Positions 33,036 through 41,365 of a stretch of 64,000 bases of DNA are shown here, piece by piece. The first letter of the stretch is position 1, and each line of letters starts with the position of its first letter. The translations under genes were made by a program, and so were the position numbers. Source of the stretch: Paenibacillus sp. (GTDB lineage Bacteria; Bacillota; Bacilli; Paenibacillales; NBRC-103111); the NCBI GenBank assembly GCA_031180825.1, contig JAPSLM010000012.1, positions 1 to 64,000 of the forward strand, given 5' to 3'. The notes under the pieces were generated by a model, which saw only the letters and a program-made list of their open reading frames with translations, was not told the DNA's origin and searched no databases.

Positions 33036-34388
33036 ATGTTCGGGACCTATCGTCCGTCCACCGTAGAAAAAGGGATTCCGATCGCGCTGATCGGTCCGGA
33101 GCCGATGATTCCCGTCATGCTGCAGGCGATGAAATCGTTTCCGTCCTTCGTTCCCGTTACCGGGGCCTACGCGAATCTGGAAGAAGCGGTTCAACAGACC
33201 CGGGAGCTTATGGACCGCGTCGAAGTGATCTTGTTTTCGGGACCGCTTCCATACCGGGTATGCCACGACCGCATCCAGCTGCGAGTACCCGCTCATTTTG
33301 TTCCGCTGAACGGCTCGGGACTGTACCGGTCGTTGTTTCGGGCGGAACGGATGGGGCTGCTCGGCGCCATGTCCGTCGATACGCTGACCCGGCAGCCGTT
33401 CGTGAAGACGTTCCGGGAGCTGGGCCAGCCGCTGCCCGAACTGGTATTTTATCCGGGCGGCGATCCTGCGGATACGGAAGCGATTGTTCGTTTTCATGCG
33501 GAGCAATATGCTGAAGGGAACACGGCGATTGCCTTGACCGCGCTTCGCTCCGTATCGGCGAAGCTGAGCGAGCTCGGCGTACCGAGCGAATGGGTGCTGC
33601 CGACCGAGCAGGATATCATCGTTGCGCTTGAGCGGGCGCTGTTGTCGACGGAATCCCGCCGCAGCAAGGAATCGCAAATTGTGGTCGGCTTGATTGGCGT
33701 GGACGGGTTCCGCAAAGCGGCCGATCTCCGCAAGTCGGAGCATGACGTGCAGCGGCTGAAGCTGGACATTCACCGGATGATGCTCGAATATGCGGAAACG
33801 CTGGAAGGGCATCTGACGCCGCTGGGCGGCGACGAATATTTGTTCGTTACGACGCGGGGGACGTTCGAGCGCCATACGGGAGGGTATAAGTATATTCCGC
33901 TGGCCAAAATGGCCCAGGGCGCCTTTTCCCTTACGCTGAGCATCGGCATCGGCTTCGGCCGGTCCGCCCACGAGGCGGGCTCGCACGCCCGGATGGCGCT
34001 GCGCCGGGCCAAAGACGCCGGCGGCGGCATCAGCTTCATCGTCCGCGAGGATGAGAGCGTTATCGGCCCGCTGGAAATGGCCGAGCCGCTCAGCGCCGGC
34101 CTGTCGCTGCTGGACGCCGCCTTGATCCGGAAGGCAGAGGAAGCGGGCTTGACCCAGACGTATTTGAGCCGGATCGTCGCCCAGCTTAGCCGCACGGGCA
34201 AAACGGACTATAACGTTCACGAGCTGGCTGCGGTTCTCGGCGTGACCGTCCGCAGCACCCACCGGCTGCTGACGCAGTGGATGGATGCGGGATTAGCCGA
34301 AGTGGCCGGAGAGGAACGGGGGAGAGCGAAGGGCCGGCCGAAGCAGATTTACCGCTTCTCCTTCCTTGACGACCTGCTGCGCCCTTAA
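33036..34388 (+). CDS. Regulator with GGDEF/GTP-cyclohydrolase-III-like domain and winged helix
   Basis: 450 residues in three parts. Residues 1-205: an unrecognised alpha/beta region with two possible Rossmann-like halves. Residues 215-335: VVGLIGVDGFRKAADLRKSE, LGGDEYLFVTT (GGDEY at 264-268) and SIGIGFGRSAHEAGSHARMA, which follow the strand order of GGDEF cyclases and of archaeal GTP cyclohydrolase III; the diguanylate-cyclase I-site (RxxD) is absent. Residues 388-445: a winged helix (HELAAVLGVTVRSTHRLLTQW) and the basic patch RGRAKGRPKQIYR. It lies before two isomerase/oxidoreductase pairs and probably controls them. Ligand unknown. Confidence 0.8.
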   Translation: MFGTYRPSTVEKGIPIALIGPEPMIPVMLQAMKSFPSFVPVTGAYANLEEAVQQTRELMDRVEVILFSGPLPYRVCHDRIQLRVPAHFVPLNGSGLYRSLFRAERMGLLGAMSVDTLTRQPFVKTFRELGQPLPELVFYPGGDPADTEAIVRFHAEQYAEGNTAIALTALRSVSAKLSELGVPSEWVLPTEQDIIVALERALLSTESRRSKESQIVVGLIGVDGFRKAADLRKSEHDVQRLKLDIHRMMLEYAETLEGHLTPLGGDEYLFVTTRGTFERHTGGYKYIPLAKMAQGAFSLTLSIGIGFGRSAHEAGSHARMALRRAKDAGGGISFIVREDESVIGPLEMAEPLSAGLSLLDAALIRKAEEAGLTQTYLSRIVAQLSRTGKTDYNVHELAAVLGVTVRSTHRLLTQWMDAGLAEVAGEERGRAKGRPKQIYRFSFLDDLLRP

Positions 34389-34436
34389 AAAGAATGCTTG
34401 TCGTTTATATCGCAGTTAGCTTAGGAGGATATACGC

Positions 34437-35306
34437 ATGAAATTGGGATTGAGCACCTACAGTTTGTACCGGGCTATCGAGCAGAAAGAATTGACCGTAA
34501 CGGAATCCATCCGCTGGATTGCAGACAATGGCGGAGAGCATGTAGAGATCGTGCCGATCGGGTACGACTTGACGGACAATCCAGGGTTGATTGAAGATAT
34601 TCGCAAAACAGCGGACCAAGCGGGACTTGATATTTCGGGCTATGCGGTCGGCGCGAATTTTGTGCAGGCCACACCGGAAGCCTATGAGCTGGAGATCGAG
34701 AAGACCATGCGCCAGGTCGACATCGCCCGCGACCTCGGAGTGAAGCGGATGCGTCACGACGTTGCGTCGCGCCCGATTCCCGAAACGTCGATCCGCCAGT
34801 TCGAAGCGGATTTGCCCCGACTCGTCGAAGCGTGCCGCCGTATTGCCGACTACGCAGCGCAGTTCGAGATCGTTACAAGCGTGGAAAACCACGGCTTCTA
34901 CTTGCAAGCGAGCGACCGGGTGCTCCGGCTCGTCCATGAGGTGGATCGCGCCAATTTCAAGACGACGCTGGACATCGGCAATTTCCTGTGTGTGGACGAG
35001 GATCCGGTCAGCGCCGTTTTGAATAACCTTCCATTTGCGTCCATGGTGCATTTGAAGGACTTTTACCGCCGTCCTTCGTACCGCAACCCGGGCGAAGGCT
35101 GGTTCCAGTCGACCCACGGCAACTTCCTGCGGGGCGCCATCGTCGGGCAGGGCGACATCGATATGCCGGAGGTCATCCGGGTGCTGAAGGCTTCCGGATA
35201 CGACGGGTATTTGTCCGTCGAATTCGAAGGCATGGAGGACCCGAGAACCGGTTCGCGAATCGCGATGGATAACGTCCGCCGGTTGTGGCAGGAAGCCGTA
35301 GTGTAA
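34437..35306 (+). CDS. Sugar phosphate isomerase/epimerase family TIM barrel (copy 1)
   Basis: 289 residues, AP-endonuclease-2-type TIM barrel like IolE/IolI and xylose isomerase-like enzymes. Metal-site segments include SVENHGFYLQ (Glu), TLDIGNFLC (Asp), VHLKDFY and LSVEFEGME (Glu). Likely isomerises or dehydrates a keto-sugar. AGGAGGATATACGC SD. First of four genes packed as isomerase, oxidoreductase, isomerase, oxidoreductase, with gaps of 40, 15 and 3 bases. Confidence 0.92.
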   Translation: MKLGLSTYSLYRAIEQKELTVTESIRWIADNGGEHVEIVPIGYDLTDNPGLIEDIRKTADQAGLDISGYAVGANFVQATPEAYELEIEKTMRQVDIARDLGVKRMRHDVASRPIPETSIRQFEADLPRLVEACRRIADYAAQFEIVTSVENHGFYLQASDRVLRLVHEVDRANFKTTLDIGNFLCVDEDPVSAVLNNLPFASMVHLKDFYRRPSYRNPGEGWFQSTHGNFLRGAIVGQGDIDMPEVIRVLKASGYDGYLSVEFEGMEDPRTGSRIAMDNVRRLWQEAVV

Positions 35307-35346
35307 ACCGAAAAACAACGAGAGAAGCAGGAGGAACCGGACAACG

Positions 35347-36405
35347 ATGAGCAAACTCAAAATCGGAATTATCGGAGCGGGCTCCATTTCGGAGCAGCAT
35401 TTCAGAGCCTACAGCCATCATCCTGAAGTCGAAATTTATGCCGTTTGCGATTTGAACGAGGAACGGGCAAAAGCGAAGGCCGAAGCGTACGGCGCATCCA
35501 AAGTGTTCACCGATTACCGTGAACTTCTGGCGCTGCCGGACATTCATGGCGTCAGCATCTGCACATGGAACAACTCTCATGCCGAGATCGCCATCGCGGC
35601 GCTTGAGGCGGGCAAGCACGTGCTCGTGGAGAAGCCGCTGTGCCAGACGGTGGCCGAAGCCTTGAAGGTCGAGGAAACGGTACGCCGGACGGGCAAGCTG
35701 CTGCAGGTCGGCTTCGTGCGCCGGTACGGCAGCAATACGGAAATATTGAAAAAATTTATCGATGCGGGCGATCTGGGCGAGATTTATTACGCCAAAGCCT
35801 CTTGTCTGCGCCGTCTCGGCAACCCGGGCGGCTGGTTCTCGGATATCAAGCGCTCCGGCGGCGGGCCGGTCATCGACCTTGGCGTGCATATTATCGATAT
35901 TTGCTGGTACCTGATGGGCAAGCCGAAGGTCAAGTCGGTCTCGGCCAATACATATAACCGCCTCGGCAACCGCTCGAACGTGGAGCATCTGTCTTTCTAT
36001 AAAGCAGCGGATTACAACGCGGCGCTCAATACGGTCGAGGACTTGGCCAATGCGCTCATCCGCTTCGAGAACGGAGCGAGCCTTATGGTCGATGTGAGCT
36101 TCACCCTACACGCGAAGAAGGACGAGCTGGCCGTCAAGCTGTACGGTGACAAGGGCGGAGCGGAGCTGGAGCCGGAGCTTGCAATTATCGCGGAGAAGTA
36201 CGATACGATTCTGAACGTCTCGCCGCAGGTAGATCATCCTTCGTTCGATTTTATCGCCGGGTTCCAGCAGGAGATCAACTATTTTATCGACAGCTCGCTT
36301 GGACGAGCGGAAACGCGGAGTCCGGTGGAGGACGGGGTCGAAGTGATGAAAATGCTGTGCGCGATTTACGAATCGGCCGCTCAAGGGCGGGAAATCGAGC
36401 TGTAG
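35347..36405 (+). CDS. Gfo/Idh/MocA-family oxidoreductase (copy 1)
   Basis: 352 residues. N-terminal Rossmann fold IGIIGAGSISEQHF (GxGxxG), EKPLCQ (the conserved Lys-Pro of the family) at about 97-102, and a C-terminal alpha/beta domain with GGGPVIDLGVHIIDICWYL (His of the catalytic site). NAD-dependent oxidation or reduction of a sugar or cyclitol, as in inositol dehydrogenase. Pairs with the isomerase upstream; such pairs are used for inositol, 3-keto sugars and similar substrates. Confidence 0.93.
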   Translation: MSKLKIGIIGAGSISEQHFRAYSHHPEVEIYAVCDLNEERAKAKAEAYGASKVFTDYRELLALPDIHGVSICTWNNSHAEIAIAALEAGKHVLVEKPLCQTVAEALKVEETVRRTGKLLQVGFVRRYGSNTEILKKFIDAGDLGEIYYAKASCLRRLGNPGGWFSDIKRSGGGPVIDLGVHIIDICWYLMGKPKVKSVSANTYNRLGNRSNVEHLSFYKAADYNAALNTVEDLANALIRFENGASLMVDVSFTLHAKKDELAVKLYGDKGGAELEPELAIIAEKYDTILNVSPQVDHPSFDFIAGFQQEINYFIDSSLGRAETRSPVEDGVEVMKMLCAIYESAAQGREIEL

Positions 36406-36420
36406 AGAGGAGCGAAGGTC

Positions 36421-37305
36421 ATGGCATTGACGAATAAAATCGGAGTCATTTCGGATAGCTTCAAGCTGCCGCTGCGCGAGGGCTTGCAAAAGTCCAAGGA
36501 GCTCGGCGCCGACGGCGTGCAAATTTGGGCCACCAAAGGGGAAATGGACCCGGCAAACCTGAATCCGGCCGCTCGTAAGGAGCTCAAGGCTTATCTTGAT
36601 TCGATCGGACTGGAAATTTCCGCTTTGTGCGGCGATTTGGGCGGACACGGCTTCCAAGACAAGGAGGCGAACCCGGCCAAAATCGAAAAGTCGAAGCGTA
36701 TTCTCGATCTGGCGCTTGACTTGAGTACGAACATCGTGACGACGCATATCGGTCTGGTCCCGGAGGATCCGGCCGATCCGATCTATGCCGAGATGCAGGA
36801 CGCTTGCGGCCAACTGGCCCGTTATGCCTCGTCCGTCGGCGGGTACTTTGCCATCGAGACCGGTCCCGAGACCGCCGCCCATCTGAAAAGCTTCCTGGAC
36901 AGCCTCGGCTCCAAAGGGATGGCGGTCAACTTCGACCCGGCGAATATGGTCATGGTGACCGGCGACGACCCGGTCAAAGGCGTGCATACGCTGAAGGACT
37001 ATATCGTCCATACGCACGTGAAGGACGGGCTCCGGCTGCGCGAAGCGGACCCGCGCGCCATCTACGGCTCCCTCGGATATAAGCCGATGGATCATGAGGA
37101 GATCGCGCGGATGGTGAGCGCGGGCGAATTTTTCCGGGAGCTGCCGCCCGGCGAGGGCGCCGTCGATTTCGACGCGTATTTCCAAGCGCTGCAAGACATC
37201 GGGTATACGGGCTATCTGACGATCGAGCGTGAAGTCGGCGATCGGCCCGAGGAAGATATCCGCAAAGCGATTCAGTTTATCGAAGCTTATCGTCGGCGGA
37301 ACTAG
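36421..37305 (+). CDS. Sugar phosphate isomerase/epimerase family TIM barrel (copy 2)
   Basis: 294 residues, same fold as copy 1 but not a recent duplicate. Metal-binding segments FAIETGPET (Glu), NFDPANMVMVTGD (Asp), YIVHTHVKD (His) and LTIEREVG (Glu). GAGGAGCGAAGGTC SD. Located 15 bases after oxidoreductase 1 and 3 bases before oxidoreductase 2, so surely co-translated with them. Confidence 0.92.
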   Translation: MALTNKIGVISDSFKLPLREGLQKSKELGADGVQIWATKGEMDPANLNPAARKELKAYLDSIGLEISALCGDLGGHGFQDKEANPAKIEKSKRILDLALDLSTNIVTTHIGLVPEDPADPIYAEMQDACGQLARYASSVGGYFAIETGPETAAHLKSFLDSLGSKGMAVNFDPANMVMVTGDDPVKGVHTLKDYIVHTHVKDGLRLREADPRAIYGSLGYKPMDHEEIARMVSAGEFFRELPPGEGAVDFDAYFQALQDIGYTGYLTIEREVGDRPEEDIRKAIQFIEAYRRRN

Positions 37306-37308
37306 CCT

Positions 37309-38211
37309 ATGGATGCGACGCTGCGCATAGGCATTATCGGACTTGATACGTCGCACGTAACGGCTTTCACCAAGCTGCTGAACGACCCGGCGGATGACAA
37401 CCATGTGCCGGGAGGACGGGTAATTGCCGCTTATCCGGGGGGCTCCGCCGATTTCCCGCTCAGCATGGACCGGGTCGGCGGCTTTACGCAAGAGCTGCGC
37501 GGGCAATATGGCGTTTCCATCATGGAAACGCCGGAAGCCGTCGCGGAATCGGTCGATGCGCTGCTGCTCGAATCGGCCGACGGCCGGGTACATGTGGAGC
37601 AGTTCCGCGCCATCGCCCCTTACGGCAAGCCTGTATTTATCGACAAGCCGCTTGCGCTCAGCTCGCGGGAGGCGTATGAAATCGCCGAGCTTGCGCAGCA
37701 ATACGATATTCCGGTCATGAGCGCTTCCGCGCTGCGGTATTCCGAAGGGCTGGCCGCTGCGCTGAAGGAAGCCGACGGAACTATGGCGGGAGCGGATGCC
37801 TTCGGGCCGATGCATTTCGAACCGACGCAGCCGGGGTACTATTGGTACGGAATCCATAGCGCCGAGCTGCTGTACCGCGCCATGGGGGCAGGATGCCGGG
37901 AAGTGGCGGTGACGGCGAACGGCGATTTCGACGTCATTGCCGGCATCTGGCAGGACGGCCGGATCGGTACGGTGCGGGGCAGCCGGCGGCCGGGTCAAAG
38001 CTTCGGCACCACACTGCACACCGCCGAAGGACCGCGCCTGGTCGATGTATCGAAGGACGGCAGACCGTTTTACGCCAGCCTGCTGGTCGAGGTCATGAAG
38101 ATGTTCAAAACGGGGGAGCCGGGCATTCCGCTGACGGAAACGCTGGAGATTATCCGTTTCCTCGAAGCGGCCAATGAAAGCCAGGCAACCGGGCGGCGGG
38201 TCAAGCTGTAG
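37309..38211 (+). CDS. Gfo/Idh/MocA-family oxidoreductase (copy 2, short)
   Basis: 300 residues, shorter than the usual 340-390. It starts LRIGIIGLDTSHVTAFTKLL, in which the third Gly of the nucleotide loop is replaced (GLDTSH), keeps FIDKPLALS (Lys-Pro motif) and has a reduced C-terminal domain (YWYGIHSAELLYRAMG). This belongs to a divergent Gfo/Idh/MocA branch, and NAD binding may be unusual. Start overlaps closely with the preceding gene (3-base gap) with a weak GGCGGAAC SD, implying coupling. Confidence 0.85.
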   Translation: MDATLRIGIIGLDTSHVTAFTKLLNDPADDNHVPGGRVIAAYPGGSADFPLSMDRVGGFTQELRGQYGVSIMETPEAVAESVDALLLESADGRVHVEQFRAIAPYGKPVFIDKPLALSSREAYEIAELAQQYDIPVMSASALRYSEGLAAALKEADGTMAGADAFGPMHFEPTQPGYYWYGIHSAELLYRAMGAGCREVAVTANGDFDVIAGIWQDGRIGTVRGSRRPGQSFGTTLHTAEGPRLVDVSKDGRPFYASLLVEVMKMFKTGEPGIPLTETLEIIRFLEAANESQATGRRVKL

Positions 38212-38229
38212 ATTTTTTTTTCAACATTT

Positions 38230-38260
38230 TTGAAACCGCAATCGAATTCTTTCGTATAAG
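38230..38260 (+). promoter_or_regulatory. Possible sigma-A promoter of the antiporter gene
   Basis: TTGAAA (38230-38235), 19 bases, TATAAG (38255-38260). Spacing is longer than ideal. It lies upstream of the structured hairpin at 38309, so that hairpin would be in the antiporter's leader RNA. Confidence 0.4.
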
Positions 38261-38308
38261 TACCGTAACGTCAGCTATCCTTGGAAAACTGAATAAGCAA
38301 CACCCGGA

Positions 38309-38373
38309 GGAGCCTGTCACCTTGGCTTTGCTATGTTTATTTTAGCAGCTGTGGTCGACGGGCTTCTTTTTGT
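38309..38373 (+). terminator. Structured terminator/attenuator before the CPA2 antiporter
   Basis: GGAGCCTGTC (38309-38318) pairs with GACGGGCTTC (38357-38366) through ten pairs including wobbles, extended by ACC/GGT, with an inner stem TTGCTA/TAGCAG, and followed by TTTTT. It either ends the preceding operon (98 bases downstream of its stop) or attenuates the antiporter. Confidence 0.65.
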
Positions 38374-38438
38374 ATGCTTTTCCCTAAATATCCATAGGAT
38401 AAGCACGAAAGAACAAATCGAAGGGGTGCTCGCAACCA

Positions 38439-39602
38439 ATGCTCATTTTTGAATTGGCTATTATTTTGCTTGCTTCCAAAATTGCGGGAGATCTTAGTGT
38501 AAAATTAGGACAGCCTTCCGTGCTTGGGAAACTATTGATCGGGATCGTCTTGGGGCCTACGGCGCTGGGACTGGTCACGAATACCGAAATTTTAACCGAA
38601 ATCAGTCAAATCGGCGTCCTCCTGCTGATGTTCATTGCCGGACTGGAAACAGACGTCGAAGAGTTCAAGCATACGGGAAAGCCTTCGGCTTATGTGGGAA
38701 TCGCCGGGATCGTCGTTCCGCTGATTGCGGGATTTTTGGCCGGGCAAGTGATAGGACTTCCGACTTTACAGGCCGTATTTCTCGGATTGCTTCTGTCGGC
38801 CACCAGCGTCAGTATTTCGGTGCAGGCGCTGAAGGAAATGGGGAAGCTTAAATCCCGGGCCGGGGCTACGATTCTGGGCGCCGCGGTCATCGATGACGTC
38901 CTGGTCATTATTGCGCTGGCGTTTGTGATGAGCTTTACGGGGGGAGACGTAAATCTCGGTGTCGTTGTCCTGAAAAAAGTCATCTTTTTCGCCGGGGCCA
39001 TTCTGATCGCTTGGAAGGTCGTTCCGTGGGTGCTGAAAAAGTTTGCGCCTCTCCGTGTATCCGAAGCGGTGATATCGGCCGGTCTCATCATCTGCTTTTC
39101 CTATGCCTACCTGGCCGAATATGCAGGGGTCGCCGCCATCATCGGAGCTTATATCGCCGGTGTGGCGGTCAGCGTGACGAAATACAAGCACGAGGTGTTC
39201 GAGAAGGTCGAAACGATCGGCTATTCGATATTCGTTCCGGTGTTCTTTACCTCAATCGGAGTGACGGCGGAATTCGTGGGAATTGCCGGCAACCTTGGCT
39301 TGATCGTCGTTTTGAGCATTCTGGCGATCCTTACCAAGCTGGTCGGTTCGGCGCTGGGAGCGAAATTGGCCGGCTTTGCCTGGAAACCCTCCTTGGGCAT
39401 CGGGGCTGCGATGGTATCGCGAGGGGAAGTCGCGCTGATCATCGCTGCCATAGGGCTTGAGGCCGGTTTGCTGAGCAAAGAAATGTTTGCCGTCCTCGTT
39501 GTGGTCGTCTTGGTAACGACTCTCGTAACGCCGCCGATGATGAAATGGTTCTTCAAAGAGGCCGAAGCGCCGGGCAAAAAAAATATGGGTCAATCCGCTT
39601 GA
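38439..39602 (+). CDS. CPA2-family cation/proton antiporter (KefB-like transport domain)
   Basis: 387 residues with 11-13 helices and the cation:proton-antiporter-2 pattern (KLGQPSVLGKLLIGIVLGP, LLSATSVSISVQALKEMGKL, GAAVIDDVLVIIALAF with the paired acidic residues, SRGEVALIIAAIG). No TrkA-N/RCK domain is attached, unlike full-length KefB/KefC. Probably exchanges Na+ or K+ for protons. Monocistronic between a structured leader and a bidirectional terminator. Confidence 0.93.
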   Translation: MLIFELAIILLASKIAGDLSVKLGQPSVLGKLLIGIVLGPTALGLVTNTEILTEISQIGVLLLMFIAGLETDVEEFKHTGKPSAYVGIAGIVVPLIAGFLAGQVIGLPTLQAVFLGLLLSATSVSISVQALKEMGKLKSRAGATILGAAVIDDVLVIIALAFVMSFTGGDVNLGVVVLKKVIFFAGAILIAWKVVPWVLKKFAPLRVSEAVISAGLIICFSYAYLAEYAGVAAIIGAYIAGVAVSVTKYKHEVFEKVETIGYSIFVPVFFTSIGVTAEFVGIAGNLGLIVVLSILAILTKLVGSALGAKLAGFAWKPSLGIGAAMVSRGEVALIIAAIGLEAGLLSKEMFAVLVVVVLVTTLVTPPMMKWFFKEAEAPGKKNMGQSA

Positions 39603-39645
39603 GGCGACAAGCGGCAGGGAGCACTGAACAATAATATTCCATAAG

Positions 39646-39680
39646 AAAGAGTCCCGGCCGTTAAAGCCGGGACTCTTTGG
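39646..39680. terminator. Bidirectional terminator
   Basis: Perfect 13-base stem AAAGAGTCCCGGC (39646-39658) with GCCGGGACTCTTT (39666-39678), between the antiporter and the convergent binding-protein gene. Confidence 0.92.
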
Positions 39681-39693
39681 ATCCAAACTTGTA

Positions 39694-41283
39694 TTACTTC
39701 CACTGCGGGCCGGAATAGCCGTTTGCCTTGAGGCCCTCGTTAACTTCCTTAATGATCTGGGCGCCGCCTTTATCGGACCATTCCTTGACCATTTTATCCC
39801 AATCGGACAGCGGCTTTTCGCCGAAAATCATTTTCGTTTGCTCCGTGTACAGGAACTTGGACAGCTCGGTGTCTTTCGAGGCCCTCGTCTCGGAGAACAC
39901 CGCGTTAATCGGATTGATCAGATGCTTCGTCTCGCCGTGCATTTTCTCCAGGCTGGCCGCCAGATCGCGCAGCAGCGGGACGGTGTATTCCTTCGAATAA
40001 CCGTTGGCCGCGTCGTTAGGGGCCCACATCGTTTTGTCCGGCAAATAGTTGATCGGCGCAAGCCCTTTTTCCTCGACCTCTCGTCGCACGTTGCCGTTCT
40101 CGATTTTGTAGCCTTGGCCTTCTTTGCCGTTCAGCCAGTCAAAATCGGCATTGGCGGCGTTGCGCTGCTCCAGCGGCACAAACTTCCGGCCGAAGTCGAG
40201 CATCTCCATAATTTTGTTCACTTTGTCCGGCTCCTTCGCCAGCTTCGCATTCAGCATGACGATGCCGTAGTAGCCGGGGGAGGAGACGAAGCCTTGCGAG
40301 CCGTCCGGCGCTTGGAACGGGGAAATCGGCACGATCTTGGCGTTCGGGTTCACGTCGACCAGCCCTTGCATATAGGTCGGGTTCATGCCGCGCGGCGTAC
40401 CGATGAAGATGCCCGCCTTGCCGGAGTAGAACTCCTTGTTCGTCTGCGCCCAGTTGAGCAGGGCAAAATCCTTCGTGATCGCGCCTTCCTTATACAGGTC
40501 GGCCAGCCAGCCGATATGCTGCTTCCGCGCCTCGGAAATAATGCCGGGGATCACTTGTCCATCGGCGTTCTTATGATACCAGGCTTCGAAATCCCAATAA
40601 GCGCCCATCCCGAAGCTCGGGTTAATGTTTGCGGACATGGCGAGCCCATACGTATCGTTCTTGCCGTTGCCGTCGGGGTCGTTCTTGGTGAAGGCGATCG
40701 CCACTTTTTTCAGCTCTTCGTAGTTTTTCGGAACCTCCAGCCCCAGCTTGTCCAGCCAGTCTTTGCGGATGATCGGGGTCAACTGGTAGGTCTCGGTTAA
40801 GTACTTTTGGACCGCGTATATTTTACCGTTCACCGTTACCGACTTGCGGATGTTGTCCGGAATCTGCTTCATCGTCGGGTATTTGTCGAGCAGATCGTTC
40901 AGAGGTAAAAAGGCTCCTTGCTTCGCCCATTTATAGAAGTTAGAGTCCGCTCCTTCCATAACGATGATATCGGGAATTTCGCCAGAAGCCACGACGGCGC
41001 TCAGCTTCTGGTCGTAATCGGAGCGAACCACGTATTGCGGCTTGAAATCGACGTTGAATTTCTCGTTGATCATCTCCAGGCCCTTGCCTCCGGTCGGAGG
41101 AAACGCGCCGTAACGGTAGTCGATCATCGTAATCGTGTGTTTCTTCTGGCTGTTCGACGCGGCTCCGGAGCCTCCGGCGTTCGTTTGATCGTTCTTCGTA
41201 TCTCCGCTTCCGCTGCAGGCGGACGTTAACGCGATGGCCCCGACGAGCGCGGCGGCCGTCCATGCTTTTCCTCTGTGGTTCAT
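39694..41283 (-). CDS. ABC-transporter sugar-binding lipoprotein (LplA/YtcQ type)
   Basis: 529 residues. Lipoprotein signal with lipobox LTSAC, a Gly/Ser/Asn linker, then a large family-1-type solute-binding protein (SBP_bac) of the long LplA/YtcQ class common in Paenibacillus. ATG at 41283, seven bases after GGGAGGGG, is chosen over the TTG at 41289. It follows two permease genes and probably binds an oligosaccharide. No ATPase gene is present, so the shared MsmX-type ATPase is presumably used. Confidence 0.95.
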   Translation of the reverse strand: MNHRGKAWTAAALVGAIALTSACSGSGDTKNDQTNAGGSGAASNSQKKHTITMIDYRYGAFPPTGGKGLEMINEKFNVDFKPQYVVRSDYDQKLSAVVASGEIPDIIVMEGADSNFYKWAKQGAFLPLNDLLDKYPTMKQIPDNIRKSVTVNGKIYAVQKYLTETYQLTPIIRKDWLDKLGLEVPKNYEELKKVAIAFTKNDPDGNGKNDTYGLAMSANINPSFGMGAYWDFEAWYHKNADGQVIPGIISEARKQHIGWLADLYKEGAITKDFALLNWAQTNKEFYSGKAGIFIGTPRGMNPTYMQGLVDVNPNAKIVPISPFQAPDGSQGFVSSPGYYGIVMLNAKLAKEPDKVNKIMEMLDFGRKFVPLEQRNAANADFDWLNGKEGQGYKIENGNVRREVEEKGLAPINYLPDKTMWAPNDAANGYSKEYTVPLLRDLAASLEKMHGETKHLINPINAVFSETRASKDTELSKFLYTEQTKMIFGEKPLSDWDKMVKEWSDKGGAQIIKEVNEGLKANGYSGPQWK

Positions 41284-41365
41284 TGACAAACCCCTCCCAT
41301 GTTTGGATCATACTCTGAAACCCTTGGTTTATACAAGTTCGCATGTCTGACGGGATGTTCCGAAG

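Noticed and set aside
36106..38019. 637-codon minus-strand ORF
   Set aside because: Antisense to the Gfo/Idh/MocA and isomerase genes, no SD, Arg/His/Asp-rich. Shadow of GC-rich third positions.
38262..38305. c-di-AMP (ydaO-type) riboswitch
   Set aside because: Only a short CGTCAGCTA-like match; the conserved 5' half with GGGGNACC and GGTGAATC is missing.
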